Shown here piece by piece: positions 56,838-64,000 of a stretch of 64,000 bases of DNA (the stretch's first letter is position 1; every line of letters begins with the position of its first letter). This DNA comes from Haladaptatus halobius (lineage in GTDB: Archaea > Halobacteriota > Halobacteria > Halobacteriales > Haladaptataceae): contig NZ_CP085335.1 in assembly GCF_020618475.1 (NCBI RefSeq), positions 2,604,001 to 2,668,000 of the forward strand, written 5' to 3'. The notes under the pieces are model-generated. The model worked only from the letters and a program-made list of their open reading frames with translations, did no database searches and was not told the DNA's origin. A program made the translations under genes and the position numbers.

Positions 56838-57167
56838 TCAGAAGATGTCCATATCGAGGCCGAGCATCTCGTCTTGTACCGACTCGCGGGCCCGAATCTC
56901 GCAGTCCTCGCGGGGGTACGAGATGCAAAGTAGCGCGTAGCCGTCGTCCTTTTGGCCCGGCTCCAAGGCCGTGCCCTCACTCTGGTCGATCTCTCCCTCG
57001 CGGAGTTCACCCGCACAGGTCGTGCAGTTCCCGCTCCGACAGGAGTAGGGAAGCTCCATCCCGGCTTCGAGCGCGGCGTCGAGGAGATACTCGTCTTCGG
57101 CGACGGTGACGATCTTCGTCCGATCGGCTTCCTCATGGTCGATGGTGACTTCGTGTTTCGGGGACAT
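56838..57167 (-). CDS. Plant-type [2Fe-2S] ferredoxin
   Basis: A 109-residue ferredoxin. Cluster cysteines are C43, C48 and C51 in PYSCRSGNCTTCAGEL and C81 in YALLCISYP, the CX4CX2C...C plant type. The acidic surface is haloarchaeal. It starts 17 bp after the small acidic protein and is the last gene of the R2lox cluster, so it is a plausible electron donor to that oxidase. A general housekeeping role is not excluded. Confidence 0.93.
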   Translation of the reverse strand: MSPKHEVTIDHEEADRTKIVTVAEDEYLLDAALEAGMELPYSCRSGNCTTCAGELREGEIDQSEGTALEPGQKDDGYALLCISYPREDCEIRARESVQDEMLGLDMDIF

Positions 57168-57184
57168 CGGCAGTCGTGCTCGCT

Positions 57185-57472
57185 TTATATCCGCTGGCGC
57201 ATCTTGTACATCTTGAGCGCTTCGAGGCGAGGATCGCCGGTGGACTCCGTGTCGTCGTTGAGACCGGCACCGCTGACCATCTCGTTGAAGGAGGTGGTCA
57301 ACTCCTCCTCGCCGAACGACGAGTCGATGATGTAGGCGACGTTCTCCCTTACCTCCTCCTCGCTCTGTCCGAGCTCCTCGGCGGCCTCGGCGATGGCTTC
57401 GTCTACCTCCTCCTCGCTCGCGTTGAACTCGGCCCCGCGAGCGAACTCGCGGAGTTCGAGGTCGCGTCCCAT
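57185..57472 (-). CDS. Small acidic protein of the R2lox cluster
   Basis: A 95-residue protein: GRDLELREFARGAEFNASEE, then a long acidic helix (EEEVDEAIAEAAEELGQSEE) and FNEMVSGAGLNDDTESTGDP. No Cys and no membrane segment. It begins 2 bp after the R2lox stop, so it is coupled to it. No family recognised; it could be a coupling or assembly protein like the small subunits of multicomponent oxygenases (inference). Confidence 0.78.
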   Translation of the reverse strand: MGRDLELREFARGAEFNASEEEVDEAIAEAAEELGQSEEEVRENVAYIIDSSFGEEELTTSFNEMVSGAGLNDDTESTGDPRLEALKMYKMRQRI

Positions 57473-57474
57473 CT

Positions 57475-58536
57475 TCAGTCACCTCCCGCGCCGTCGGCGG
57501 CGACGCCCCGCCTGCGGTCGTAGTGTACTTCCTGTCGTTCGACGATCTCTTGGAGGTTCCACCCTTTGATCTCCTCGTAGCGGTCGCTGACGCGGTTGAT
57601 CATCTCGAGGTAGTCGAGATCGAGTCCGAGCGACTCATTGTACATCCCGTCGATGAGATGCCCGCCGCGCAACAGAACGTCGTCGATGTCGACGCCGAGG
57701 GGGTCTCCCATCGCCTCGGTGAACATGTACGCGAAATCGGCCATGTACGGGGCGTCGTGATGGAGCATGTCGATTATACCCTGTTTGACGCCCTGATACT
57801 CCGGCTCGCCCCGTTCTTCTTTCTCGATAAGTTCTTTCAGTAGGTTGACGCCGTGGGTGATGTGACGACCCTCGTCGGTGCTGACGAATTTGAACCCGTG
57901 ATTCAGTAGGGGCAGATAGGCCGCTTCCGAGATCCGGTTGATGGCGAACCCGCCGACGCGCGCGAGGATGCCCTCGACGTTGAGGTGGTAGACGGTCGCC
58001 GCCTTGGCGATATCGACCGGATCCCGAGTCTGGGCAGCCTTCGCGGTTTGGAGGCCTTGATTTTCGAAGACCTCGCCGAGTCCGGTCGCTTGGACGATGG
58101 GAATGCGGGTTCCCCGTCGGGGGTCGAGTTCGGCGTAGTTGTCGCGGTCGTCCATCACCTCCCGCATGTAGACGTCGATGAACTGGGTGTGTTTGTGCTC
58201 GGTGAGCGTGAGCATCGTCATGTACATCTCCTTCTCCTCGTTGTCGTCGAGACACGGCGCACCCATTATCCGGCTCAGATTGGTGGCCGCGTCCCCGGCG
58301 ACTTCGCGCTCACCGTCGAGGAACCCCGAGAGGAGGTATCGAACCTGGTCGCGCTCGTCTTGTGCCATCGACTCCCACTGCTCGCGGTCTTCTTCGAGAC
58401 CGACCTCTTCGAACAGTTTCTCGACGTTCCAGGTTCCGAGTTCGACTCCCTTCTGGAACAGCCGATACCACTTGCTCGACGTGTCGACTCGCTGTCCTTC
58501 GTACGCCGCTCGAGCACCCCCTGCGTGCATTGTCAT
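57475..58536 (-). CDS. R2-like ligand-binding oxidase (R2lox)
   Basis: A 353-residue ferritin-like protein. It starts MTMHAGGARAAYEGQRVDTS and has SKWYRLFQKGVELGTWN. Metal ligands fit E76 (GERE), E113 and H116 (TEHKH), E188 (NVEG) and E222/H225 (DEGRH). V79 and Y183 sit where R2lox proteins form a Val-Tyr cross-link (E+3 and E-5). R2lox enzymes hold a Mn/Fe cofactor and bind a long-chain fatty acid. Database names often call such proteins ribonucleotide reductase beta. It follows an SCP2-like gene by 77 bp and precedes the small acidic protein by 2 bp. Confidence 0.88.
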   Translation of the reverse strand: MTMHAGGARAAYEGQRVDTSSKWYRLFQKGVELGTWNVEKLFEEVGLEEDREQWESMAQDERDQVRYLLSGFLDGEREVAGDAATNLSRIMGAPCLDDNEEKEMYMTMLTLTEHKHTQFIDVYMREVMDDRDNYAELDPRRGTRIPIVQATGLGEVFENQGLQTAKAAQTRDPVDIAKAATVYHLNVEGILARVGGFAINRISEAAYLPLLNHGFKFVSTDEGRHITHGVNLLKELIEKEERGEPEYQGVKQGIIDMLHHDAPYMADFAYMFTEAMGDPLGVDIDDVLLRGGHLIDGMYNESLGLDLDYLEMINRVSDRYEEIKGWNLQEIVERQEVHYDRRRGVAADGAGGD

Positions 58537-58613
58537 ACCATGACAGACAGGCGGGAGCGAAAAGACGATTCTCCTCCTCATAGGAGGTCGTTTTTACCGG
58601 GACGGTCGAACGA

Positions 58614-59315
58614 CTACGTGGCGAACAGGGGGTCGGAATCGGTTCGGTTGGCGACGACACCCATCTCGTCGGCGGCGTCGGCGTAGTTCATGATCGTGGT
58701 GACCGACCCGTCGAGGTCGAGATTCTCGCTGAGAACCGCCTCCATCACGTCTGCACCTTCGGTGAGAGCTTTCCACTCCGGGTAGTCCCCGCGGAGGACG
58801 AAACCGACGTCGCGCTCGCCGCCCGGTTCGAGCACTTCGGCTTCGCGGCAGTTCCCGTCGTAGAGGTCGAGGTGGACGCGAACCGTTCCGTCTTCGACGT
58901 AGCGTTCGAGCTGGTCGAGTAGGTTCGCAAGATCCTCGGGGAACGCTTCCCGGAGGCTCGGCCGAACGGCGTTGGACAGTTCGACGACGGGCGTCGCAAG
59001 CAGCGCGCCGAGAAGTCGCTCCCGGTCGTCGTCCCCGTCGGCGATGCGTTCGCCCAGCGTCTCCGGAGCGTCTTCGACGAGCGTCGCGGCATACTCCTCT
59101 GGGAGGGTCGAGACGCTCTCGGCGAGAGCGCCGGAGAGTTCGTCGGGGAACTCCCCGAGGGTCGTCTCCTCGACGGGGAGGCGTCGAATTTCGAAGACGA
59201 AACGACCGTCAAAGTCGACGCCCCACCCCTCGCTCTCCTGTCGGTATCGGTCGCTCCGGTTCAGATTCGTTCGGTACGCCCCGAGCCACTCCTCGGACGG
59301 AAACCAGTTCGTCAT
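58614..59315 (-). CDS. SCP2-like sterol/lipid carrier domain protein
   Basis: A 233-residue protein. The N-terminal 120 residues have no clear family. The C-terminal part fits the SCP2 fold: VRVHLDLYDGNCREAEVLEP, VGFVLRGDYPEWKALTEGAD and VTTIMNYADAADEMGVVANR. SCP2 domains carry lipids or act as a lipid-binding pocket. It is first of the four genes SCP2-R2lox-small protein-ferredoxin on the minus strand, which suggests lipid delivery to the oxidase; inference. Confidence 0.82.
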   Translation of the reverse strand: MTNWFPSEEWLGAYRTNLNRSDRYRQESEGWGVDFDGRFVFEIRRLPVEETTLGEFPDELSGALAESVSTLPEEYAATLVEDAPETLGERIADGDDDRERLLGALLATPVVELSNAVRPSLREAFPEDLANLLDQLERYVEDGTVRVHLDLYDGNCREAEVLEPGGERDVGFVLRGDYPEWKALTEGADVMEAVLSENLDLDGSVTTIMNYADAADEMGVVANRTDSDPLFAT

Positions 59316-59479
59316 ATCCCGTCCTTCGATACACGTTCACAAGATGGTTCCCGGGTTGATGGACGGTCTTTTATTGGGAGGTCGGCTCCGGCACGGTCGA
59401 AACGCACCCCCGAATCACCGGCGCCGTCTGTCTCACCCGCCGTCGATATCACCACCCCATCGATTATCACGTCTCTACA

Positions 59480-59791
59480 TTACCACGTCTCTACCGTTCT
59501 CTCGCGGATATCTTCCACGCAGCCCTCGCAATCGGGATGTTCGGGGTCGAAGCAGGCCGGTCGTCCCTCCGCATCGAGGGTCACCGCCCGGCGCTCGGCG
59601 TACCGTCGGCAGACGATCTTCGCCCTCCCTCGTTCGTCCTGTGGCAGATCCGCGAGGGTGACGTCGTGGGCGTTCTTGTAGGCGTCTTTCGCCTCACCTA
59701 TCTGGCGATCCGCCGACTCGCGGGCCTCGGCGTACTTCTTCCCCGCTTCCCGAAGTTTGATTCGCAGGAAGCGTTCGAGGCGGTCGTCCAT
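59480..59791 (-). CDS. Uncharacterised haloarchaeal protein with Cys pair
   Basis: A 103-residue protein. A charged helix (LRIKLREAGKKYAEARESAD) is followed by VTLADLPQDERGRAKIVCRR and a C-terminal RPACFDPEHPDCEGCVEDIR with Cys suited to a metal. It seems to be a conserved haloarchaeal family without known role. Transcribed toward the SCP2 gene, 164 bp upstream of it. Confidence 0.75.
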   Translation of the reverse strand: MDDRLERFLRIKLREAGKKYAEARESADRQIGEAKDAYKNAHDVTLADLPQDERGRAKIVCRRYAERRAVTLDAEGRPACFDPEHPDCEGCVEDIRERTVETW

Positions 59792-60005
59792 GTCCGTGTT
59801 TGGTGGTGGGGGAATGAAAGGTTTCCCCGACCGGAACGGTGCTCACCGAGCGATATGTACACATCCGAACTCCGCCGAATCGACCGCGAGACGCGACGAC
59901 GGTTCCACTTTCACTTTCGCTCTGCACGCGCACGTAACCTTTTATATCATCGCGCACCAATCTCGATACGTCTCCCACTGAAACCAAAGCGGAGACGGAG
60001 CAACC

Positions 60006-60935
60006 ATGACCGATGTGCGACAGCACGCAGAAGAGATACACGAACAGTTCTCTGACCATCTCGACGTAACCGTAGACGACGTAGCCTCGCGTCTCGACAG
60101 CCTCGTCAACGAGTACAAAGTGCCGGTGGAAGAGGCGCGGCGAAGTGTCACCAGCCACTACTTGGACGAGGCGGGCCTCGAACGCGACGACATCCACTCC
60201 GGCGGCACGAGCGACGTGCAGGCCGCGGATATCGAAACCGACGAGCAGTGGGTGAACATCACCGCCAAGGTCGTCGACCTCTGGGAACCGCGCAGCGACT
60301 CCGTCGGACAAGTCGGCTTGCTCGGCGACGAGAGCGGTACCATCAAGTTCACGAAGTGGGCCAAGTCCGACCTCCCCGAACTGGAAGAGGGGACGGTCTA
60401 CCGACTCGGGAACGTCGTCACCGACGAGTATCAGGGTCGCTACTCGGTGAAACTCAACCGCACGACGACCATCGAGGAACTCGACACCGACATCGAAGTC
60501 GGCGACAACGAGAGCGAGATAGAAGGCGCGCTGGTGGACATCCAGTCCGGTAGCGGCCTCATCAAGCGATGCCCGCACGAGGACTGCACGCGCGTCCTCC
60601 AGAACGGGCGCTGTTCCGAACACGGCGAAGTGGACGGCGAGTTCGACCTCCGAATCAAGGGCGTCTTGGACGACGGGGTCGACGTCCACGAAGTCATCTT
60701 CAACAAGGAATCGACCGAGGAACTGACCGGCATCGAGCTGGACGAAGCCAAGCAGATGGCGATGGACGCGCTCGACACGACGGTCGTGGCCGACGAGATG
60801 CGCGACATGACGCTCGGCCACTACTACCGCGTGGCGGGGCCGACCATGGGCCGATACCTGCTGGCGAACGACGTCGAACTGCTCAGTGGGCCAGTGGACG
60901 TCGAGGCGGCGCTCATTAAAGCGAGGTCGATGTAA
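60006..60935 (+). CDS. rpa3: Replication protein A, single OB-fold plus zinc finger type
   Basis: A 309-residue ssDNA-binding protein. The N-terminal helix-rich segment (ADVRQ-type start TDVRQHAEEIHEQFSDHLDV) leads to an OB fold (WVNITAKVVDLWEPRSDSVG and GLLGDESGTIKFTKWA), then a C-terminal zinc finger GLIKRCPHEDCTRVLQNGRC with the His of CSEHGEVD. This fits haloarchaeal Rpa3. The next gene starts 1 bp after its stop. Confidence 0.9.
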   Translation: MTDVRQHAEEIHEQFSDHLDVTVDDVASRLDSLVNEYKVPVEEARRSVTSHYLDEAGLERDDIHSGGTSDVQAADIETDEQWVNITAKVVDLWEPRSDSVGQVGLLGDESGTIKFTKWAKSDLPELEEGTVYRLGNVVTDEYQGRYSVKLNRTTTIEELDTDIEVGDNESEIEGALVDIQSGSGLIKRCPHEDCTRVLQNGRCSEHGEVDGEFDLRIKGVLDDGVDVHEVIFNKESTEELTGIELDEAKQMAMDALDTTVVADEMRDMTLGHYYRVAGPTMGRYLLANDVELLSGPVDVEAALIKARSM

Positions 60936-60936
60936 T

Positions 60937-61560
60937 ATGAGTGGAGCACCAACACGAGAAGTCGCACGCCGCACCTTCGCGGCCGAGTTCAACGACGCGA
61001 GATACACCTTCAAAGAGTCGGAGGATGAGCGCGCACCGGTCTACCTGCTCCTCCCCACGGGCGAGCGGGCGAACCGCGTGTTCGTCGTCGGAACCCTCAC
61101 CGAGAAAGAGGATGTCGGCGACGACAGCGAGTACTGGCGCGGTCGGGTCGTCGACCCGAACGGAGATACCTTCTTCGTCTACGCGGGCCAGTACCAGCCG
61201 GACGCCGCGGCGATGCTCCGCGAGCTGGAGCCGCCCGCCTACGTCGCCATCGCCGGGAAGCCCCGGACGTTCGAGATGGACGATGGAACCGTGAACGTCT
61301 CCCTCCGTCCCGAATCTATCACCGTGGTGGACGAATCGACCCGCGACCGCTGGGTGGTCGAAACCGCCGAGCGGACGCTCGAACGCCTCGATGCGTTCGA
61401 CGACGATTCGAACCGCTACGCCGCGATGGCGAAAGAGGAGTACGACGCGGATATCGAGTCGTACCGAGACAGTGCCATCCGGGCACTCGAAAGCCTCGAT
61501 ACGGGCGATACAGGTGGTTCGGACGAGACGGACGACGGAGCCGAACCGACGGTACAGTAG
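60937..61560 (+). CDS. rpap3: RPA-associated protein
   Basis: A 207-residue OB-fold protein encoded just after rpa: VARRTFAAEFNDARYTFKES, LLLPTGERANRVFVVGTLTE, and YAGQYQPDAAAMLRELEPPA. Haloferax volcanii Rpap proteins are known partners of Rpa in an operon; this is the same arrangement. The acidic C terminus (DTGGSDETDDGAEP) is disordered. Start at 60937 (MSGAPTR), 1 bp after the rpa stop. Confidence 0.9.
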   Translation: MSGAPTREVARRTFAAEFNDARYTFKESEDERAPVYLLLPTGERANRVFVVGTLTEKEDVGDDSEYWRGRVVDPNGDTFFVYAGQYQPDAAAMLRELEPPAYVAIAGKPRTFEMDDGTVNVSLRPESITVVDESTRDRWVVETAERTLERLDAFDDDSNRYAAMAKEEYDADIESYRDSAIRALESLDTGDTGGSDETDDGAEPTVQ

Positions 61561-61711
61561 CGATACACCGCTTTCAGGGTGGACGCGTTTGCACAGATTG
61601 AGTCGAAGAGAGCACCGTCTATCGAACGAACCGGCGGGATACGAGATTCGGACGACAGTATGATGCGCGACGCGCGACGCGTGCAACGGACGAACGAAAT
61701 CACCGAGAGCG

Positions 61712-61939
61712 ATGCCTGACGAGCGCACCTCGCCGAGCGGTGGCTGGAAAGACGTGTACGAGTCGATGGACGTAGAGACGTCCGCCGAAGGGCCGGCACA
61801 CCCGTGTCCGGAGTGCGGCGCTGAATCGACGCGCGTCTTCCGACGCGTGTTCGAGTGCGAAGAACACGGCGTCTGGGCACTCGACAGGACGGGCAAACCC
61901 CGAACGGGAACCGACCCCGAGCGGCCGGAAGCCGACTAA
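61712..61939 (+). CDS. Small zinc-ribbon protein
   Basis: A 75-residue protein with one CxxC pair (HPCPECGAESTRVF) and a later single Cys (RVFECEEHGVWALDRTG); this looks like a small haloarchaeal zinc ribbon. Its end overlaps the convergent hutH end by 4 bp. Role unknown. Confidence 0.78.
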   Translation: MPDERTSPSGGWKDVYESMDVETSAEGPAHPCPECGAESTRVFRRVFECEEHGVWALDRTGKPRTGTDPERPEAD

Positions 61940-63504
61940 TCGAGCGATTCGTCCAGCGCGTCTTCGACGCGCTCTTGGAGCAGGCCGGACCAAACGAGGG
62001 TTTCGGCGGCGGAGATATCCTCGTGGATCGGCCGATCGTCGGTGAGCGGCGGCACGACCTCACGAACAGCATCGTAGGCTGCGCCGGTGCCGACGCCATG
62101 CACGAGGTCGTCGATGAACTCAGCGGCCTGCGCGCCGCAGACGAGTTCGATGCCGACGACGGCGAGCGCATTTTCCACCGCCCGCCGGGCGTTGAACGCG
62201 CTCTGGGCGCTCATGCTCACGTGGTCTTCCTGATTTCCGCTTACAGGAGTGTTGTCCATCGAGGCGCGGCCGATGGAGCGGTTCTCGTTCACCAGTGCCG
62301 CGGCGGTGTACTGTGCTATCATGTAGCCCGACCGCAGCCCGCTGTGTTCGGTGAGGAACGGCGGAAGGTGCGGTTCTTGGATGTTCGGGTTGAGCATCCG
62401 GTCGACACGGCGCTCCGAGATGGCAGCGAGTTCCGTAACCGCGTTCGTCAGGTAATCTAGCGGAAGCGCGAGCGGGTCGCCGTGGAAGTTACCGCCCGAG
62501 AGGACGGCAGCGTCGCCCGTCCCGCTCGCTCGGCTGTTCACCGAATCGGCGGGGAAGATGAGCGGGTTGTCGGTCGCACTGTTGAGTTCGATTTCGACTG
62601 CTTCTCGGAGATGGGCGACGGCGTCCCGAACCGCGCCGTGAACCTGTGGGAGACAGCGAATCGAGTAGGCGTCCTGCACCCGATCGCAGTTGCGGTGGGA
62701 TTCGACGATCTCGGAGTCGGCGGTGAGACGCTTGACGTTTCGCGCGCTCTTCGTGTGACCTGCGTGGGGGCGAACGTCGGCGATGACCGAATCCGACGAC
62801 GCGGTGGTTCCCATCGTCACTTCCGTGGTGAGCGCGCCGGCGATATCTCCCGCGCGAATCGCGCGCTCCGCGTCGCAGACGGCGAGGGAGGCGAGGCCGA
62901 CCGTGAGTTGGGTTCCGTTGATGAGCGCCAGCCCCTCCTTCGCGGCGAGCGTGAGCGGTTCGAGTCCGACCATACCGAGGGCGTCTCCGCCGTCCATCCG
63001 CACTTCGCCGATGGTCGCGGTTCCCTCGCCCATCAGCACCAGCGCGAGGTGTGCGAGCGGTGCGAGATCGCCGCTGGCCCCGAGGCTCCCGCGCGAGTTG
63101 ACCACGGGGTGGACGCCCTCGTTCAGCATCGTCACGAGGTGGTCGACCACGATTTCGCGGACGCCGGAGTAGCCCTTGACGAGCGCGTTGACGCGCCCGA
63201 CCATCATCGCCCGAACCTCCTCGCGAGTCAGTTCCCGGCCCGCTCCGGCGGCGTGACTTCGGACGAGGTTGGCTTGGAGCGTCTCGATGTCCTCGCGGGG
63301 GATTCGCTCGTCCACGAGTTCGCCGAAGCCGGTGTTGACGCCGTAGACCGCCTCGCCGCTTTCGACCACTTGCTCTACGCGCTTGCGGGCGGTTCGAACC
63401 CGTTCACGGGCTTCTTCGGGGACGAAGACCGTCGCAGCGTCGCGCGCGACTCGTTCTACGTCCGCTGACGTCAGGGATTCGCCGTCGATTCGTACTTCGG
63501 TCAT
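61936..63504 (-). CDS. hutH: Histidine ammonia-lyase
   Basis: A 522-residue HAL converting histidine to urocanate, first step of histidine use. The MIO prosthetic group would form from A143-S144-G145 in NSRGSLGASGDLAPLAHLAL. Tyr54 lies in EAVYGVNTGFGELVD. MDNTPVSGNQEDHVSMSAQS near the C terminus and NPLIFPADSVNSRASGTG are family motifs. No hutU, hutI or hutG is in the window; other hut genes may be elsewhere. The upstream region (63505-64000) has no gene. Confidence 0.95.
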   Translation of the reverse strand: MTEVRIDGESLTSADVERVARDAATVFVPEEARERVRTARKRVEQVVESGEAVYGVNTGFGELVDERIPREDIETLQANLVRSHAAGAGRELTREEVRAMMVGRVNALVKGYSGVREIVVDHLVTMLNEGVHPVVNSRGSLGASGDLAPLAHLALVLMGEGTATIGEVRMDGGDALGMVGLEPLTLAAKEGLALINGTQLTVGLASLAVCDAERAIRAGDIAGALTTEVTMGTTASSDSVIADVRPHAGHTKSARNVKRLTADSEIVESHRNCDRVQDAYSIRCLPQVHGAVRDAVAHLREAVEIELNSATDNPLIFPADSVNSRASGTGDAAVLSGGNFHGDPLALPLDYLTNAVTELAAISERRVDRMLNPNIQEPHLPPFLTEHSGLRSGYMIAQYTAAALVNENRSIGRASMDNTPVSGNQEDHVSMSAQSAFNARRAVENALAVVGIELVCGAQAAEFIDDLVHGVGTGAAYDAVREVVPPLTDDRPIHEDISAAETLVWSGLLQERVEDALDESLD

Positions 63505-63694
63505 TTCGTCATCACTTCCTTTGTAAAGTTGTTACTGTCGATCATTTTGATGTAGAGACAGTCGCAATCACAGTGAAAGCGACCTCGAGATCCCTCGGGC
63601 GGTACGCTCGTGCGCCCCACGCTGCGCGCCTCGGTCGCTCGTTTCACTCGCTCCCTGCGGTGCTTACGGGGTCGTGCTTCGCGTACCGCCCTCG

Positions 63695-63931
63695 CCCTTT
63701 CAGTCTGCCAGGATTCGGATGGACAGGTTAGCGCGCTTTCCGGTGAATGACCGGTATGCGCGCTCGGCGGCTGGTCGGCTTGCCGTCGCGGTGGCGCGCA
63801 GTGACGCGTCCTCCGGACGCGTCCGCGCGAGGGATGAACACTGGAGCGAAGCGAAGCGCGCAATCGGTCGGGGAGGACGTGGCCTGCTGTGGCGGGTGCG
63901 GTAGCGGTGTTGTCTGGGTGGACTGAAAGGG
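63695..63931. repeat. Block bounded by 11-bp terminal inverted repeats
   Basis: CCCTTTCAGTC at 63695-63705 and its exact complement GACTGAAAGGG at 63921-63931 bound 237 bp with no ORF. The inside holds the diverged structured repeat. The shape is that of a small non-autonomous mobile element, though no target-site duplication was confirmed. Confidence 0.5.
63770..63922 (+). repeat. Diverged structured repeat, copy 4
   Basis: It shares the layout GCGCGCAGT, hairpin A (GACGCGTCC TCC GGACGCGTC at 63803-63823), CGCGCGAGGGATGA, later GGGGAGGACGTGG, and ends GGGTGCGGTAGCGGTGTTG, paralleling the 3' block of copy 3. The 5' block (GGCTGGTCGGCTTGCCGT) is the reverse complement of the related block in copy 3. 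A related but divergent member. Confidence 0.45.
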
Positions 63932-64000
63932 GTCGCCCGCTCGCGTTCGCGTGGTCGTCACAGCGACCCCTCTCGGTGAGGTTCTCGTGAGCGACGGAGG

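Larger units (their letters stand above)
63505..64000. other. Palindrome-rich region upstream of hutH
   Basis: About 500 bp with no credible gene. It holds an inverted repeat GGGCGGTACGC (63597-63607) with GCGTACCGCCC (63681-63691), an 11-bp inverted repeat CCCTTTCAGTC (63695-63705) with GACTGAAAGGG (63921-63931), a perfect hairpin at 63803-63823 and a diverged copy of the structured repeat. Confidence 0.65.

Overview
The window is chromosomal DNA from a halophilic archaeon (class Halobacteria). It carries an archaeal rRNA operon with the tRNA-Ala in the 16S-23S spacer. Predicted proteins are strongly acidic, GC content is high, and many genes have TATA-type or leaderless starts. Exported proteins carry Tat signals, and there are archaea-specific genes (DNA polymerase D, Hef, EndA, RPA with its partner, MC1, Tfx, the two-subunit PheRS). 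The genus is not settled; Haladaptatus is only a guess from the general look of the 16S.

Layout. 1-4900 (minus): 3' part of an rrn operon (23S truncated by the window edge, tRNA-Ala(TGC), 16S), the 16S processing stem, and an array of about six tandem promoter boxes. 4900-16700: MC1, an AbrB-like protein, pyrD, pheST, trpS-endA, rpiA, a tiny histone-fold protein and larB. 17200-22700: an HdrD-like membrane Fe-S oxidoreductase, a bioY-bioM-bioN biotin ECF importer, a Cmi4-like protein, and a hairpin-rich non-coding stretch. 22800-35500: a CNNM/CorC-like protein, glutaredoxin plus a cysteine-less redoxin, an M23 peptidase with a damaged start, tsaC, a solo Cas4-like protein, Hef, and a CBS-glyS-lipid kinase operon. 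35500-42850: a complete dipeptide/oligopeptide ABC transporter operon. 43100-51600: a PPC protein, the PolD large subunit with a mini-intein in its catalytic motif, a DUF373 protein, a Tat lipoprotein hydrolase and a radical SAM protein. 52100-56600: TRAM, Tfx, SDR, a Dph6-like protein and a mannose-1-phosphate guanylyltransferase. 56800-59300: a compact cluster of an SCP2-like lipid carrier, an R2-like ligand-binding oxidase (R2lox), a small acidic protein and a [2Fe-2S] ferredoxin. 59400-64000: an rpa-rpap pair, a zinc-ribbon protein, hutH and a palindrome-rich tail.

Most promising for novelty: (1) the SCP2-R2lox-small protein-ferredoxin cluster, which reads like a lipid-directed dimetal oxidase with its own electron donor; the residues for the R2lox Val-Tyr cross-link are present. 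(2) A family of about 175-185 bp intergenic elements (16801, 22349, 51797 and a diverged one near 63770), in which conserved blocks flank hairpins whose stem sequences differ between copies while pairing is kept, as expected for a structured RNA or a structured mobile repeat. No CRISPR array and no transposase gene were seen.
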